64,000 nucleotides of DNA from Rhabdornis inornatus (Eukaryota > Chordata > Aves > Passeriformes > Rhabdornithidae): contig VWZS01006759.1 of the NCBI GenBank assembly GCA_013397075.1, positions 289,173 to 353,172 on the forward strand, given 5' to 3'. The position numbers and the translations under genes were made by a program. The notes below the pieces were generated by a model, which saw only the letters and a list, made by a program, of their open reading frames with translations, did no database searches and was not told where the DNA came from. Position 1 is the first letter of the stretch. Each line of letters begins with the position of its first letter. This document shows, one piece after another, positions 46,354 through 59,694 of this stretch.

Positions 46354-48805
46354 TGCCCTGCTCCAAACACACCCCTGAAGGTTTGACAGCTTATCTGGAC
46401 ACTTGAAAGATGTCAGAAAGTTGTCCTGAAAGGCAGGAAGTTCCTTGTCCAAAAAACTGAGGGATGGCTGCTGCCCTCTGCAACCCACTGGGAACTCTGA
46501 CCAAGAGCCCTCATTACTTAATGGAAAAATCATTTCTGAACCAGGTAATGCCCAATTCCAGTATCACTACACTCACACTTCACTCACAACATCCTCCAAA
46601 AATACAGAGAACTGTCAGCCCAAAGAAAGCCAAGTGCCCCACAGGCTTTAAACTAAGGCAAAAGCTAATTTTTGAGGAAAAGAAGGTGCTGCAGTAATTA
46701 CTTAAACCCAAGAATAAAGTCTTGAAACAAAACAACCCTCTCAGTATCTAATCTGATGTAATTCTGTCAATACAACCGGCTAAAAAGTAAAACAACTTTT
46801 GAAATTACCTTTTATGTTCTAAAATACAAGTCCTTTATATCCTGCAGCAGGTTCCTGTGAACTAAACAACCCCTGACCTGGACACAAGACACCTCTTCCC
46901 TCTCCACAACCACTGTCTCTGCTGGGTGTATTTCTCCTCCCTACAGCATCCAAAACAAACTTTCAGCTTTCCAGAAAAAAGCACTGGAGATGCAGGTCCA
47001 TGGAATTCTGTCCTGGCTACAGGAACAATCAGCACCTCCCCAGCTGAGCCTCTCAAACAAAAGCTGCACTGAAACCCTGCAGTGCTCTCCTGGTGTCTCA
47101 CTGCTTCTCTGAGTAAATCTAACCCTGGTTAAGCCAAACCTGAAACTTCAGAGGGTATGAAAACAAAACCTCCTCATTTCCTGGTGCAGGGAATTTGGAA
47201 AGGAAATGTCAGACAGACTGGAAGCAAATCCAGGGTTAGTTTGGGGTGATGCAATTTCTTTACCTTCCAAAGAACTAATCCCATAAAAATGTGAAGGCAC
47301 AGAATCACGCTGCATATTCTGAACATATACAAATATACACTGGCATAAACACTCAAAATCAGTCCCCCTCTTCCCTTATCCAAAGGCCCACTTCACACAA
47401 GCCCCCGAAAAACCAGGGGGATACGTGTTCACATGGAGCAACATTTGCTTTCTACGGCATTTAAAAAGTCTTCGACGAGAGCAAACACGTAATTCTTTAT
47501 TAAACAATCAGAGACAACAAAAGCAAGTTCCTGTTGTCCCATTGCATTATCCTACTAATCCTCTCTGGATGGCAACCAGAAGCCCCCGAAATGCCAAGCT
47601 AGGGAAGTGTCTTTCCAAGCTCTGGTCGCCTCTGGCTCTTTGGCTGCGCCTTCTGTCGGCTGCTTTGGCACACAGGAGCAATGACAAATTCCCAGCACCC
47701 AGGGCTGGCCCTGACTGCTTTATTTTATTGGAAGGGCACTTTCATTGTAATAAACCCATTTTAACTCCTCTGCAAGGGGCAGGTGGGTTACTGCTCCTGC
47801 ATTCCAAGCTCAACAAGTGCAGTTTGCAACTCCACCTGCTGCTCACACCAAGCTTGGATTGGAGCTGGCGTCAGCAGGTACTTGAACAGCAGACCCCAGT
47901 GGCTGTTCAAACAGGAATTCTGATGTATTATTTCCTCCAAAAACAAGTAAACACATCCTGCATCTTTCCCCAGCTATTACTTACACAGGAAATTTAAATG
48001 GGATGCAAGCAGAGCAGCCACGTGGCGCTTAAAACCATATTGATACCAAAATAAACCATATATACACCAATTAGGATATTGATATCATCTGATATCAATA
48101 GCACAAAACCAAGATTAACACCTGATTACTTCTGAGGTGTTTTCCAGCCCAAACAACTCTTGGCTTCTACTTACACACAACACAGAAGTAGAATGACATT
48201 AACTAGTGTGATGTTAATTAGTTTTAAAAATTACCGATCATGGTGGGGACACGGAGTTATTCAGGGCATCTCTTCAAACTGGGGGATGCCAAGAGATATT
48301 ATAATTCATTAGAATTACACTGGATAAGGAATGGAGAACCAAGAGGAGGGAAAGTGGACAGGACAGTGCCAGATATTCCTGGAATAATCAGATCATGGCA
48401 ACAAGTGTGTGGGTACCTGCAAATCCCAGCAGGAACCATCACAAAAGCCACATGGTGTAACTTCCAAGGGGAGGGGAAGCACATTGTGCCTCTTATCCTA
48501 CCAAGGACCCACCAAAGGGATTAAGTTCCCCAGCTCCTCATTTTTGAAGCTGGAAATCCTATGGCAGAAGATTCAGTTGGAAGCACTACAAAGCAATGTT
48601 ATATTTTGTTGAGTTGGTCAATATTTTAACATTGTCGGAGGGAATAAACCACTGATTCTTCATACTTGTAATAGATATTTTTAAAAATAATTAAGGAATT
48701 TGCTTCTAAACAATTAAAGAAATAAATACACTAAAGAATCAAAATTGAAGAATCTTGTCTCTTAACAATTACGGGGTCTCCCAAAAAAACTATTTTGTTG
48801 TTACT
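46354..48805. other. Non-coding interval
   Basis: Unique DNA containing the 190-codon open frame at 47425-47997 (separate entry). A pair of similar phrases with 'gatatcat' and 'gatatcaata' at about 48078-48100 is noted. No LINE was recognised. Confidence 0.4.
47425..47997 (+). other. Longest non-repeat open frame (190 codons); probably non-coding
   Basis: Open from an ATG at 47425 to a stop at 47995-47997. The translation is basic, leucine-rich and shows no domain, signal or repeat I recognise. With three stops per 64 codons, six frames and 64 kb, about one chance open frame this long is expected. The surrounding DNA is repeat-free with scattered CpGs ('cttcgacgagag', 'ctgcgccttctgtcgg'), so a conserved non-coding element is at least as likely as a gene. 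Confidence 0.2.
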
Positions 48806-48862
48806 GGGTTGAGTTCCAGCAAGTCCCTTTCAACTCAGGATATTCCACGACTCCATGAAATC
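48806..48862 (+). mobile_element. CR1 LINE terminal fragment, old subfamily
   Basis: 'gggttgagttccagc', 'ccctttcaactcaggatatt' and the tail 'ccacgactccatgaaat' form the last ~55 bp of the older CR1 family whose end reads 'CAACTCAGGATATTCTATGA'. It is the same family as the copies at 15214 and 16863. Confidence 0.65.
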
Positions 48863-48981
48863 CCATGCAAAGGAAAATGGTGCAGTAATCTTAATTTTCC
48901 AGATGTGTTCATCACTTCAAGAATTAAATTCAAGGTATCAGCTCCATATCTGGTTATCCATATACAGTTATAATTCCCTCT

Positions 48982-49107
48982 GTGCTGTGCCCAGTTCTGG
49001 CCCTTCAGGACAAGAAGGACATGGAGGGGCTGGAGGGTGGCCAGGGAAGGGAACAGAGCTGGGAAGGGGCTGGAGAATTCCTGAGGGAGCTGGGAAGGGG
49101 CTGGAGA
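48982..49107 (+). mobile_element. CR1 LINE internal fragment ending at an N
   Basis: 'gtgctgtgcccagttctgg', 'caggacaagaaggacatgg' and 'ctggagggtggccagggaag' are CR1 coding-region landmarks just upstream of the 3' untranslated region. The 31-bp unit 'CTGGAGAATTCCTGAGGGAG..' then starts to repeat and is interrupted by an N at 49108. After the N the sequence is no longer recognisably CR1, so part of the element or array is probably missing from the assembly. Confidence 0.85.
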
Positions 49108-49108
49108 N
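49108..49108. other. Single N inside a CR1 tandem array
   Basis: The N lies inside the 31-bp repeat of a CR1 copy. A collapsed or unresolved tandem array is the likely cause. Confidence 0.85.
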
Positions 49109-49539
49109 TGGGATTTCAGGATCCACTCCTTAGAAACCATCGAGGTGCTTGCTGTAAGAACGTGTTCACACTTCACCCTGAGAGGTTGTACTTTGAGGCA
49201 TAGAGAAATAAAAATTCACTGCCCAAATCTGATATAAATGCACACACAGTGAGTCTGGAGTGCTCAGCTCCTACAGGCTCAGCCTGGATGTAAATACATG
49301 GCAACTGCTCCAATACAAGGAAAACAGATGAAATTTTAATCAAATGAACCTTGTATCAGGTTCAGGAAAACTGAAAATGGGCTAAAAAATGAAAAAGAAA
49401 CCCAGCAGAAGAATGACTTTAATATTGGGTAACATTTCAAGTTTTTATCACCTAAATCCACAAAATTCCTAATCTGCTCCTGCTTGTCTTCTCTGCAGAG
49501 CTGGAGTCAGGACCAGCTAAATAAAAGATAATGCAACTA

Positions 49540-49940
49540 GGCATAACACAATAAAAGATATTACCTTCCCAATGCATTATTGCTGCCAATTATAAGAATC
49601 ACTTCAACTTAATTTCAAAGGCACAATCACCCTCAACTGTAACAGTCTCTTTTTTAAATTTCAAACAGTATTACATTAAGGCAATAACTCACCTTCCAGC
49701 TATAATATCAGTCTCCCTTATTGCAAAAATACATTTCATAAATACTTCTCATCGACAAGTCAAGCTAATTCAGGTTAATTTTATTGTATTTTGGTGCTAT
49801 CTCACATTTGTGTGCAATTACCTTTATCATTTTATTGCCGTGCCAGAAAGTAATCAGAACAATTATTTGAAAAAGGAGGGGTATAAATTCTAAATCACAC
49901 TTGCTGGCATTTTTGATAAAATAGCAGCTTTATCTCAGGA
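49540..49940. promoter_or_regulatory. Possible conserved non-coding element
   Basis: AT-rich, repeat-free, with words such as 'ccaattataag' (about 49587), 'aagctaattcagg' (about 49762), 'gtgcaattaccttt' (about 49812) and 'gaacaattattt' (about 49857). No open frame. The call rests on texture only. Confidence 0.25.
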
Positions 49941-52900
49941 AGTGGCAGGGACATGGGATAAATCATGCATCAGTCAAGTGTAGCTGACCCCCAAGTGCAT
50001 TGCACAATATCAGGAGTGCTTCAAAAGAAACTTTCCTATATAATCCATCATTCTTTATAATACCAAAATAGCTCTACCTGAAGAGTAGGAGCTGGAGAAT
50101 AATAACAAAATAAATCTAAGCAATATGAACAAAACCATTAATAGTGCTCCTTAAGCTGAAGGAGAGTCAGGAATCTGAGTTGTGTGTGAGGAAAGAATTT
50201 CACTGGAATTTTTGAAGTGAGCAGAGCAGCAAAATGTGTTAGGAATTCACTAAAACCACAAAATACAGGGAAATAAATACACACACAAGAGGTGTTGGTA
50301 TAAAAATACAAGAGCATATTGTTGGCACACACACATCTGGATTTTCCTATAGTTATCCACCCCTGCTCGAGTCAGGATAAGGGTTTCACTACTAACAGAG
50401 AAAAGCAGCAGGGTTAGTACAAGAATCCATTTACTACCTTCAAATTTAACTGCAAGAAATCCAGCGAGGAGCAGAAGAACATTTAGAGTTTTCTAATGAA
50501 ATACAAAACCTGCCACATTGTCATAAGAACATCAACCCCCCCAAATTCCTAAATATGGAGATCTGCTGAGGTTTGGTCACCCAGAGCCCAGGTACCTTCC
50601 AGCCAAACCCAAACCCAAAACTCATCTCTGGCCACTGCAACAAAATCAGGGATGTGGTGGGAGGCACAGAGAGTGATTATGGAAAATTCCCACGTCTGCC
50701 TGCTTCCCCAACCCATTTTTCAGCAACCTCCTTAAAAACTGTTCAGCACACTGCACGGGTGATAATTGATTCCTGCAAATCCACAGCCAGGCACACGCTG
50801 GGTGTCACCCCAACGTGGGGCTGTGCAAACTGATCACACACTGAAAACAGCCCGAAAATCACCAATTACATCAGCACATAAATATTTAATATGCATCCAG
50901 AGCACAGGGAAGTGTCTGCACAGTCCCCACAGCGGAGTTGGAGTGTTTTACCTCAAACCTTCTGTCTTCCCACATATCAAAAGAGGAAAACTCCCCTAAC
51001 AGCTCAAGCTGCACCTTTCAACTCCACGTGAGAGTGGGGGAAATGAAAAGGTTAGATAATAAATTATTAGTTTCGTGTCACTTGCCAGCTATATCACACC
51101 TAGCCTGCAACGAGAGGGAACCAGGGATTCTCCCTACCAAGTACTTCTCTGCTAAAAGGTGTTTGCAACTGGAAGATGCATAAATGTAACTAAACACATG
51201 ATGGTTCAAAAGAAATAGGTGAGGCAAGAATTTATTTACCTGGATTTCTTCCTCAACCATTCCGTTTTAAGAAACAAAACCGATTTGCTTTTGTAGAAAA
51301 GAGGCAAACAACACAAACCAGCAAAATACTCATTTCCTAAGCCACATGACATTATGTAAAGCAGATTAAAACCACAAGAGATGCCACTATTCAGACATTT
51401 AGAGCAGTGATAGAAGTTGCCAACAGGAATAGTTAGAAATGCAGGTGTGATTGTACCAGAAATGTTTTCCTAGAGGAGCATCACTGATGTTAAAAAAATT
51501 GGCACACACACAAAAAAAAGGGTATTTGTGTCTTCAAAGCTCATTTCAACTATTTCAGGGAGACAGCTATAGGCTAACAATGTGTTGATGCCCTTCTTTC
51601 AGCAGAGTAAATTACCTGAATATTTGGATAAACACCCATGTTTCCTGATTTTGCTGTGATGTCACTGACCTACACTTCCACCACTGAAGCATCAAGCCTC
51701 AAAATCAAGCCTGTGTTTCAGGGAGGTGTTCATTACTAAGGAAAGGAAACAGCAACAAAACGGAGAGAGCAGCTCTGTCCTGTTATTTATGCTCTGTGGC
51801 AGATGGATACGTGCTGGGGAAAGGTCCACTGATGCCTGTTACCAACCATGACAGAGCTACAGAGATTTACAATGCAGCATCAATCTTGTCAACTGGATTC
51901 CTAATCCTGACTGCTGGGCACTGGGGAAAAAACAAACTATGTTACGTGAACTCTTTTGTAATGCTGGACTTCCAGTGGACACCTCCATGCAAAGGAATTT
52001 CACTGGAAACTTACTTTTGGAACGAGCCTCGATGCCATTGTGGAAGAAAAGGCTTCACCTGGAAAGAAAAAAAAAAAAATTCCCAGTTAGATTGTTAAAT
52101 CTGAATTCCACAGGGAGAGCTGAATAAGCAGAGTCTTCTCCTATAACCACCTCTGTATCAGTTTTTAAACGAGCTCCAAGTTTCAGTACACAGAATTTCC
52201 AAAGAGAGTTTGTTTTTTTTACAAACAACATGGAATTTTAATGTTAAGTCACCCACTTGTCATGAGTCAAACAAAAAAATCAACAGATGGCACATTGAAG
52301 AGTTCTTCCACAACAAGCACTGCACAACTGTAATATCTGGCATAAGAATGCCTCAAAAGATAAAAGTATTAATTGAATAAATTTTTGCAGGCTGTCATGT
52401 ACTTCTAAGTGACTGAGTAAAATGAAGAGCCTTTTGTGATTTAGGAAATGCCACATTTTAAGGCATGAAAGTGATTTTTAAGCAAGTGATTGTCATATAT
52501 TCTGGGTTTAAAAGCACAGATTTCACACCACTGAGTACCTAAAACATTTTAACTTCAATTATTATAATCCAGCCTTTAACATTATTCATATAATTAAAGA
52601 ACACAACTGATTCCTTTTTGCTCTCCCTTTGGAAATAAAGGGTATTTCCCATTTCTTTGGCATTTAGCTCCCCCCTCTATGTTTTTTTTTTTAGTGCTAC
52701 TCAGCCAAGATCACTCTGTCTTTGAAAGATGTGATATAAACATTGTATTTTTTAAAATCAAGGAGATGATGTGCAAAAGCTCAGCTTCACAATCCTGACT
52801 CACAGCCAGCCTCGATGGGAACTGCTCCACTTAAATCAGGGAACTCACCACTCCATGGGCAGAGATAACTGTATCCACTTTAGGAATGGTAAATGTCTGA

Positions 52901-54539
52901 AAAATGAAATTATATGAACATCCCAGGCTTTCCAAGACCTCTCCTTGAAGTCCAAGGCACTGAGATAACACATGGCCACTTCCCAGCCACTTAAAATCAA
53001 ACAGCAACATATAATCTTAATATTGCATCTTACTTAAGTGTTTAAAATTAGTATTTTAACTATAGTAACAAGCCAGGCACTGCAAAGAGAACTCACTGCA
53101 TTTTTAAATGCAGGTCAGGCAGATGAACAATCTAATAGAGCTACTTAAAATATCTGTGATAGAGCTAAAAATAAAATAGCAATTTATTTCCATCGTCACT
53201 TCAGAGCTGGGTCTTTCAAAGCACCCAGCAATGCTCAGGTTTTTTAGATCTTCCTGAAGGGTAAAGCTGAAATTTTTACCTCAATAACCAGATTTATCCA
53301 GAAGCTCATTTCAAATCCTGGTTGAGCTCCACCTGCCCACACAGCAAGGCTTTCCTTGGGTGACCAGAACTTGGGTCAAACCAGTCATGGTGGTTAGAAG
53401 ACTTCTGACAGTCTGACACGGGGAAACCACACAAAACCCTGGGTTTGGAAAGTCCAAACCATCCCTCCAAAGTGCACCTCAGCCTAGCAAAGGCTGTCTT
53501 GGAGAATGTCAGCACAAGGGTTCTCCTAAGGATGACTCTGAAGGCAAGAAGCCAAAATCTCTTTGGAACAACAACACACATTGATCAAATCCAGTGACAG
53601 CACTTCCATGGTGTGGAGACTGAGACACCAGAACAAAACCTCAAAAAAATGAAACCTTCATGCCAGCAATGGCTTCACCAGAATGGAAAATTCCCTCCTG
53701 CATTTGCAGAGTGGGATAAACTGAAGGGATTAAGGAGTTGTGTGGAAAAATAAACAGTAATTTGTTGACAACCCTCACTAGCTCAGAGCTACCAACAAGG
53801 ACCAGTGATATCTATCTCCAACTCTCCTGCCTCAGCTCCCCTTGGCCATTCCAGCTAATGTTCCCAAGTTCCCCACAAGCTCAGCTGCCAGCCAGGAGCT
53901 GTGCTGAGGGAGCAGGATGCTCCCAGGACACCTGGAAGAGACACAAAGCCCTGCAGGCGCTGAACAGTACAGGAAGAAAACACATCACAGTGCCACCCTG
54001 TGAGCATCCCAAACCTCTGCATATGTCAACAGGCCAAAAAGGGGAAGAAAAGTCAGAGGTGACATCAAAAGTAGATCCTTGAAGGGCAGGAAATTCTTCA
54101 GCCATGTTCTGCTGCTGACCTAGAACAGAAGTCCTTGGGCTTTGAGATACTTCCTTGCTTTTTTCCCCCAGGACTGCAGCCTGATGAGTACATGTGATGG
54201 AAGTAAGAACTTGGATTAATAAAAAGTATTTTTTCTCAGTTCATCAACTTTTAAACACTAAAGGAAGATTCTCCTTGAAGGATAAGTCCTTGGGACCCTC
54301 AACAGAACACTCTGGTTCAGCACTAAAACTAAAAACCAGCCATTACACCAAGTGACTATATGAACAAAATTCCATATGAAAACATTTAAAGTACATTAGA
54401 TTTTTGGTCAAGATGAAAGCCTGAAAAAAAATAAAAAAATCCAGCAATCTATTCTAATTGGGTTCCCATGGTAACTGTACAATTGGGTTTTTCAGTATAA
54501 CATCCCAAAGGCCCAATGCACACTTGTAAAATATACTTC

Positions 54540-54950
54540 AAACAGCCGGAATTGTTTTTACATTACAGCACTCCCAGGAAGATCAATTACTATACATCCC
54601 CACCCTAACTATTAGTGGCAGGAGATGTTAACACTATTGGCCATATTAACATAAGTCATGTAAAAAACCCCACATATCACCATCATTATATAAAACTAAT
54701 TACACACTTCAGATTCATCAAACACGTTCTGAGTAATAAACCAATACCAGTCTTGTCACCAGATCATGTTTACTGAACGTAAGAAATCAACCCCAAATAT
54801 ATGCCAAAGCATTTTTGCTTCTCATATTGATCCCAAGGATAAACAGAATCAATCATTAATAATTACATTATAAGATGACCCAGAGGGTTAATCATATTCT
54901 TAGAAAGTCTCGCTGTGGAATCGAATACAATGGCACAAAAAGGCAACTGA
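54540..54950. promoter_or_regulatory. Possible conserved non-coding element
   Basis: Repeat-free AT-rich stretch with 'gatcaattac' (about 54582), 'aactaattacac' (about 54694), 'aatcattaataattac' (about 54851), 'gggttaatcat' (about 54886) and 'tggaatcgaatac' (about 54916). Homeodomain-type words are dense. Conservation is untested. Confidence 0.25.
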
Positions 54951-55074
54951 AAAGCATTTAAATCCAGAGCCAGGTGCATTAACAATAATATAAAATAAAG
55001 TACATTAAACTCATGCAATCAGTGAAAATAGTATTACTGGTATGTTTTTAAAACATAATAAAACAAGCATTTTT

Positions 55075-55265
55075 TACTTCCCTGGGAGGCTGGTGAGGCC
55101 CTGGCACAGGGTGCCCAGAGCAGCTGTGGCTGCCCCTGGATCCCTGGCAGTGCCCAAGGCCAGGTTGGACATTGGGGTTGGAGCAGCCTGGGACAGTGGA
55201 AGGTGTGGGAACAGACGTTCTTCAAGGTCCCTTCCTATCCAAACCATTCTAGGATTCTATGATTT
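55075..55265 (+). mobile_element. CR1 LINE 3' end, type B
   Basis: 'gaggccctggcacagggtgc', AGCAGCTGTGGCTGCCCC, the core, 'cagtggaaggtgtggg', then a deletion that removes the CCATGGCAGGGG block, then 'caaggtcccttcctatcc' and the tail 'taggattctatgattta', the best-preserved octamer tail in the window. Confidence 0.93.
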
Positions 55266-57632
55266 ATTTTAAAAGTTTGTTTCAGCTGAAACACTGCCTT
55301 GTTGGACCTCAATTTCACCTTCCTAAAGCACAACCCTGGCCACAGACCCAGATTTCACTTCCATCCCACTGCCTAAACCTCCAAGTTAGAAGTGAATGAT
55401 GACCCAGGCCCACTGAGCTGGATTCAAAACCAATTATTCCCTCATATTTCAGAAAAAAAAAAACCCAAACCAAAACAAAAAACCCCAAACCAACAACTGT
55501 GGCCAGCTTGAATAAACTCCATCAACTGTGAATCTCCATATTTCATCAAGTCAGCCAAGAACCAGAGGTACTTGTGGTGTCAGCAGGGGACTGTGAAAGA
55601 GATTTCCCTTTTCCCACACCCTTCCCACGACACCTCTGCTCATCCTCACACCCAGCAGAGCACAGTGCAGGGAATATGAAGTTGTGGGAATTGTTTCTCC
55701 AGGGCAGGGGTGACAGCAGAAGTGTCCTGTCCCCACCAGCAGCCCAGGCTGCCAAGGCAGGCTCGTGCTGCCCATGTACTGCCACATGCTGAACACTCAT
55801 CTGCTGGCTTTATGATGTGAAACAGAAAAATTAATCTTTTAACAGGGCCTTAAGTATACTTTAGGTGTTTATTAAAAAGTGTAACTAATTAACAGACCTT
55901 CTGCACACTTGAATGTACAAACAAGCCAAGATAAGAGCATTGTTTGCCTTGTGCTGATGGATCTAAAGCACTCAGATAATTTCAGTATTCCTGATGATGA
56001 TTATGCAGCAGCAGCATTGACAAGACAGCACTAATTCTTGCTATCTGCTAATGCAGGGTTACCTGGAGGGACCTAAATCTGCACGTGGAGCTCAGAGATG
56101 GCAGGACTCACACAACAAAACAGCTCTGACTCCTGTGGGCTCTGCTAATATATATATATAAAATACTGATTGCATGAATCTGCACTAAAAGGTGCCATTT
56201 GTATAAAAATGAAAGGCTAAAATGCATCCATCAGATCAAAACTCAAATTATTATTTATTCCCCACTGCCAAGCTGCTCAAGACTCCAGGCCATTAGTCAA
56301 TGCTGCTATTTTAATATTTAACTCCTATTTCACTCAAAAAGCACAGAAGTCAGAACCTTTGTTTTAATGAACTCTCCTCGTCTCCTTTGCAATTAAAAGC
56401 GACTTGTTCAGGTATTTTTAATAACCTTCAGAATCTCTGCTGCATCAGGGAGAATTTCAGCTGCATGTCCAAGTTTTACAGGTGACTTAAAAAGATACCT
56501 GAAATTATCTGTAACATTTAATTTGGCCCACTATAAACTGATATTTCTGACAGCCACCAGGACATGGTAATTCAGCTCTGCAGATATAAGATAGCAAAGA
56601 AGGAAACAACATGAAAAAGGATTAGCAAAAAGCATCAAAACAGTGACATATTCCAAGTAACTTTTACAATTACCCAACTTCATTAAAATCCAAACCCACA
56701 CAAGCTTTATTGGCATTCAATAGATTTTAAGCAGTTGCCTGGACCATAAGCAGCTCAGTTTTAAAACTGCATTTTGCATTTATGAAAAATATTTCAGCAC
56801 AGGCTTGGTTTTATAGTTTGGTTGTTCCTCCAGCTGTGTGTTAAACTTCATGCTGGCCCAAGCTCACCTGTGCTGGGTGATATGTCAGAAACACTAAATC
56901 TGACAGGGGTTTTTTCTCCCATTTAGGAGGATTTTACCCATTACACCTTCAGATAAATTAGCACAATTACCAGTCAGTAACATTCCCAACTATCAGCAGA
57001 GGGAGGGAATTCAGATCTGGAATTCTGCTGTAAGGACACTGAGCCTTTCCCTTTTTAATTACAGCATTAATGAAGTTCAAGCTCCCAAACCCACCCCGAA
57101 CACATGCTGGAACCTGTCACTACCTAAAAGATTCCAAACCTCCCAAAATTAAAAGTTTATCCTCCATTTTCCCATCAGTTACATCCTCCTCACCAGTCCA
57201 GACATCTTATGAACACTGGGTAAACGAGAGAATTGCACAATCCGTCAATAAAATAAACGTATTTTCAACTCCTGTCCAGATGACTCAAGTTGTCAGTAAA
57301 AACTGCCACCAGCGCTGTGCTTGCAGAAAAATGTCCATAAATGCATTATTGCGACTGGCAGATCGATGTCCATAATAAAAACAAATAGAGTTAACAAGTG
57401 CTGGCTCCTCCGAGTTATGCCACGTCTGGGATGTGTATCCAGCTTCCCTGACAACTTCTGGGAATGGGCAGTGCCAGCTCTACAAGCAGGGAGCATCCTG
57501 AGGCAGGAAATCTCTGCAGGGTTAGAGGCAATATTCATGCCTGCAGGATGGATTTACAAGTTTCACACGTTCAGAATTTGATGTGGGAATGGAGATCCTG
57601 CTCAAAAGGCTGAACCCCTGCCCCATGATCAT
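55266..57632. other. Non-coding interval
   Basis: Unique DNA with an A-rich 'aaaccaaaac' patch at about 55450-55495 and a short (TA)n at about 56149-56162. No gene was recognised. Confidence 0.4.
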
Positions 57633-57846
57633 ACTGGGCAGGAATTGTTCCCTGGCAGGGCGGGCAGGCCCTGGCACAGGGTGCCCAGAGCAGCTGTGGC
57701 TGCCCCTGGATCCCTGGCAGTGCCCAAGGCCAGGTTGGACATTGGGGTTGGAGCAGCCTGGGACAGTGGCAGGTGTCCCTGCCATGGCAGGGGTGGCACT
57801 GGATGGACTTTAGGATCATTTCCAACCCAACCCATTTCCTGATATT
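57633..57846 (+). mobile_element. CR1 LINE 3' end, type B with type A 5' flank
   Basis: 'ctgggcaggaattgttccc' (shared with type A copies) leads into 'gggcaggccctggcacaggg' and AGCAGCTGTGG (type B), the core, CCATGGCAGGGGTGGCACTGG and the tail 'tttcctgatattgttctgtg'. Confidence 0.93.
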
Positions 57847-59379
57847 GTTCTGTGAACTATGAAATAACAACTCAGAAGCAGAAAGGCTTTTTCTTTCAGA
57901 AATTAAGTGTAATTTAGGTCAGTTGTATCCCAGGCAGAATATCTGACTGGTCTGGAGGCTGCTGTTCAATTTTGACACCCCAACAGACCTGGACCTCCAA
58001 TTTGTTCCCATGAAGCTCTTCCAGCACCAACACCTGCACAACCATCCTGCTGAAACCACCCTGCAGCTCCCAGAGGTGAGGATGCCACCAGAGGTGGAGA
58101 ATAAGGAAATCACACACTGACAGGCCAGCCAGCACCCTGAGGGTTAATTCACAAGCACCAGCTGTTCCCAGTCCTCCAAAACCCTTATTGTATAGGAAAA
58201 AAAAACCACCACAAAAACAGCCATCCATGTCTTTGACATGCTCTCCTTTGGATTTTTGGCATTACTGCTTCTTCTAGGTGTTTCCCCTGTCACCAGCAGG
58301 TTTAACCAGAGCAGCCCAGGTGCACCCTTTCCACCTTACCCACACTTCCCAGAACAAACTTCCTGCTTTTCCTGTACAAGTCCTTAACTCAGCCATTCAG
58401 GGCAAGCCCAGGAACCCTCTCAAAGGGCAGCAGCTTCTCCTCCAGGCCCTGATCCCCTCAGTGATGCCATGAACTCATCCTCTACATAGGTGAAGCATTA
58501 AACAGAGGTGACAAGTTAATTACAGAGTTATCAAGAGGTAAAGCAGCCACGGTAACACAAGCTGCTCTCTAACTACAACAGTTTCCTGTAGAGCTTCTGT
58601 TCACTTGCTGGAGTAATTGGTGTAATGAACTTGTCACGGGCCAGAATGCAGATAGGAATTGCTAAAGCCACCTCAGCTCACACAGCCACATCTTTTTCCT
58701 GCTGAAATTTGAAGCTTTTGGTAGAACTGTCTGTATCTGGAACAGTTCTGTTAGAAAACGAAGCAAAGAAAACTTTTACTGTGAAAAGATTATGTCACAG
58801 GCCGACAACACTCACAAGAAAATGATGTTTTTAATCATTTCCTGCATTGAAGGGGTAGGTTTTGCCCCAGAAAGAATAAGCCCACATCCCCAGCTTTAGT
58901 CCCCAGTGCATCAGGGAGACAGGCAGTGCTTGGAGGCCAAAACCTTCAGTGGGTTTACAAGGGAGCTCTGTCATTCCCACACGCCCCTCCAGATGATGAC
59001 CCTTGGGGTGAGCACAAGCCTGGACACAAAATGTAGCTGAGAAATGACTGTCACAGCATCTGTGTAATGGCTTGGTATATAGAACAGAGATTTTTCCAAG
59101 TGGAACACTGCAGATACTGCATATCGCCATTCAGTAACAGCTCCACTCCACAAAAATAAGATACACATAACCAAAAACAAGGTTTATTTGGGAGGAGCAA
59201 ATAAATTAAACAGTTCTTTACATTTACCGTGCCTTAAGAGCTGCATGTAGTTACATTATTGCAACTATTTTAAAACACCTGCAGAGCTTGGCTTTTACAT
59301 CAGGGCTGAAAGGACATTTCTACCTTAATATTAATTTACTGTGCATTAGAGAGCGGGTCAGGCTGGGAGGGACCACAGC
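57847..59379. other. Non-coding interval left of CpG island
   Basis: Unique, A+C-rich on the plus strand. If transcription leaves the island leftward, this would be the 5' part of the first intron. No splice-bounded exon could be identified on the minus strand. Confidence 0.35.
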
Positions 59380-59673
59380 GGGACATGCGGTCCCAGCAGC
59401 GCCATCCCCGAGCACATGGCACAGCACGGCGCTCAGACACTTCTGGAATATTCCTAGCGAGGGAAACTCTAAAACCACTCTGGACAAAGCTTTCGGGCGA
59501 TGTTTTTGGTGCAGTTTATCCGCTCGGAGCCAGCGGCACTGCCGCTCACCCACCCCTCCACTGCAGCATCCCCAGGATGCGCCCGGGAAGGCCCCAGGGA
59601 GGGAACCGACCCTTCCCGGAGCAATTATTTTACTGCAGATCCACGGAAACCTGCTGCGACCCCAGGCCGCTGC

Positions 59674-59694
59674 CATCCATCCATCCATCCATCC
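59674..59694. repeat. (CATC)n microsatellite
   Basis: Five CATC units inside the CpG island. Confidence 0.85.

Larger units (their letters stand above)
49109..55074. other. Long CR1-free non-coding interval
   Basis: About 6 kb without a recognised repeat, the second longest such stretch here. It contains two candidate regulatory elements (listed separately), poly-A/T runs at about 52066 and 52682, and no convincing exon. Open frames at 51796-52098 (100 codons, plus) and 53306-53581 (91 codons, minus) have no recognised domain. Confidence 0.4.

Noticed and set aside
51796..52098. 100-codon plus-strand open frame with a protein-like start
   Set aside because: It ends in a lysine run produced by a poly-A tract, with no recognised family and no splice context.
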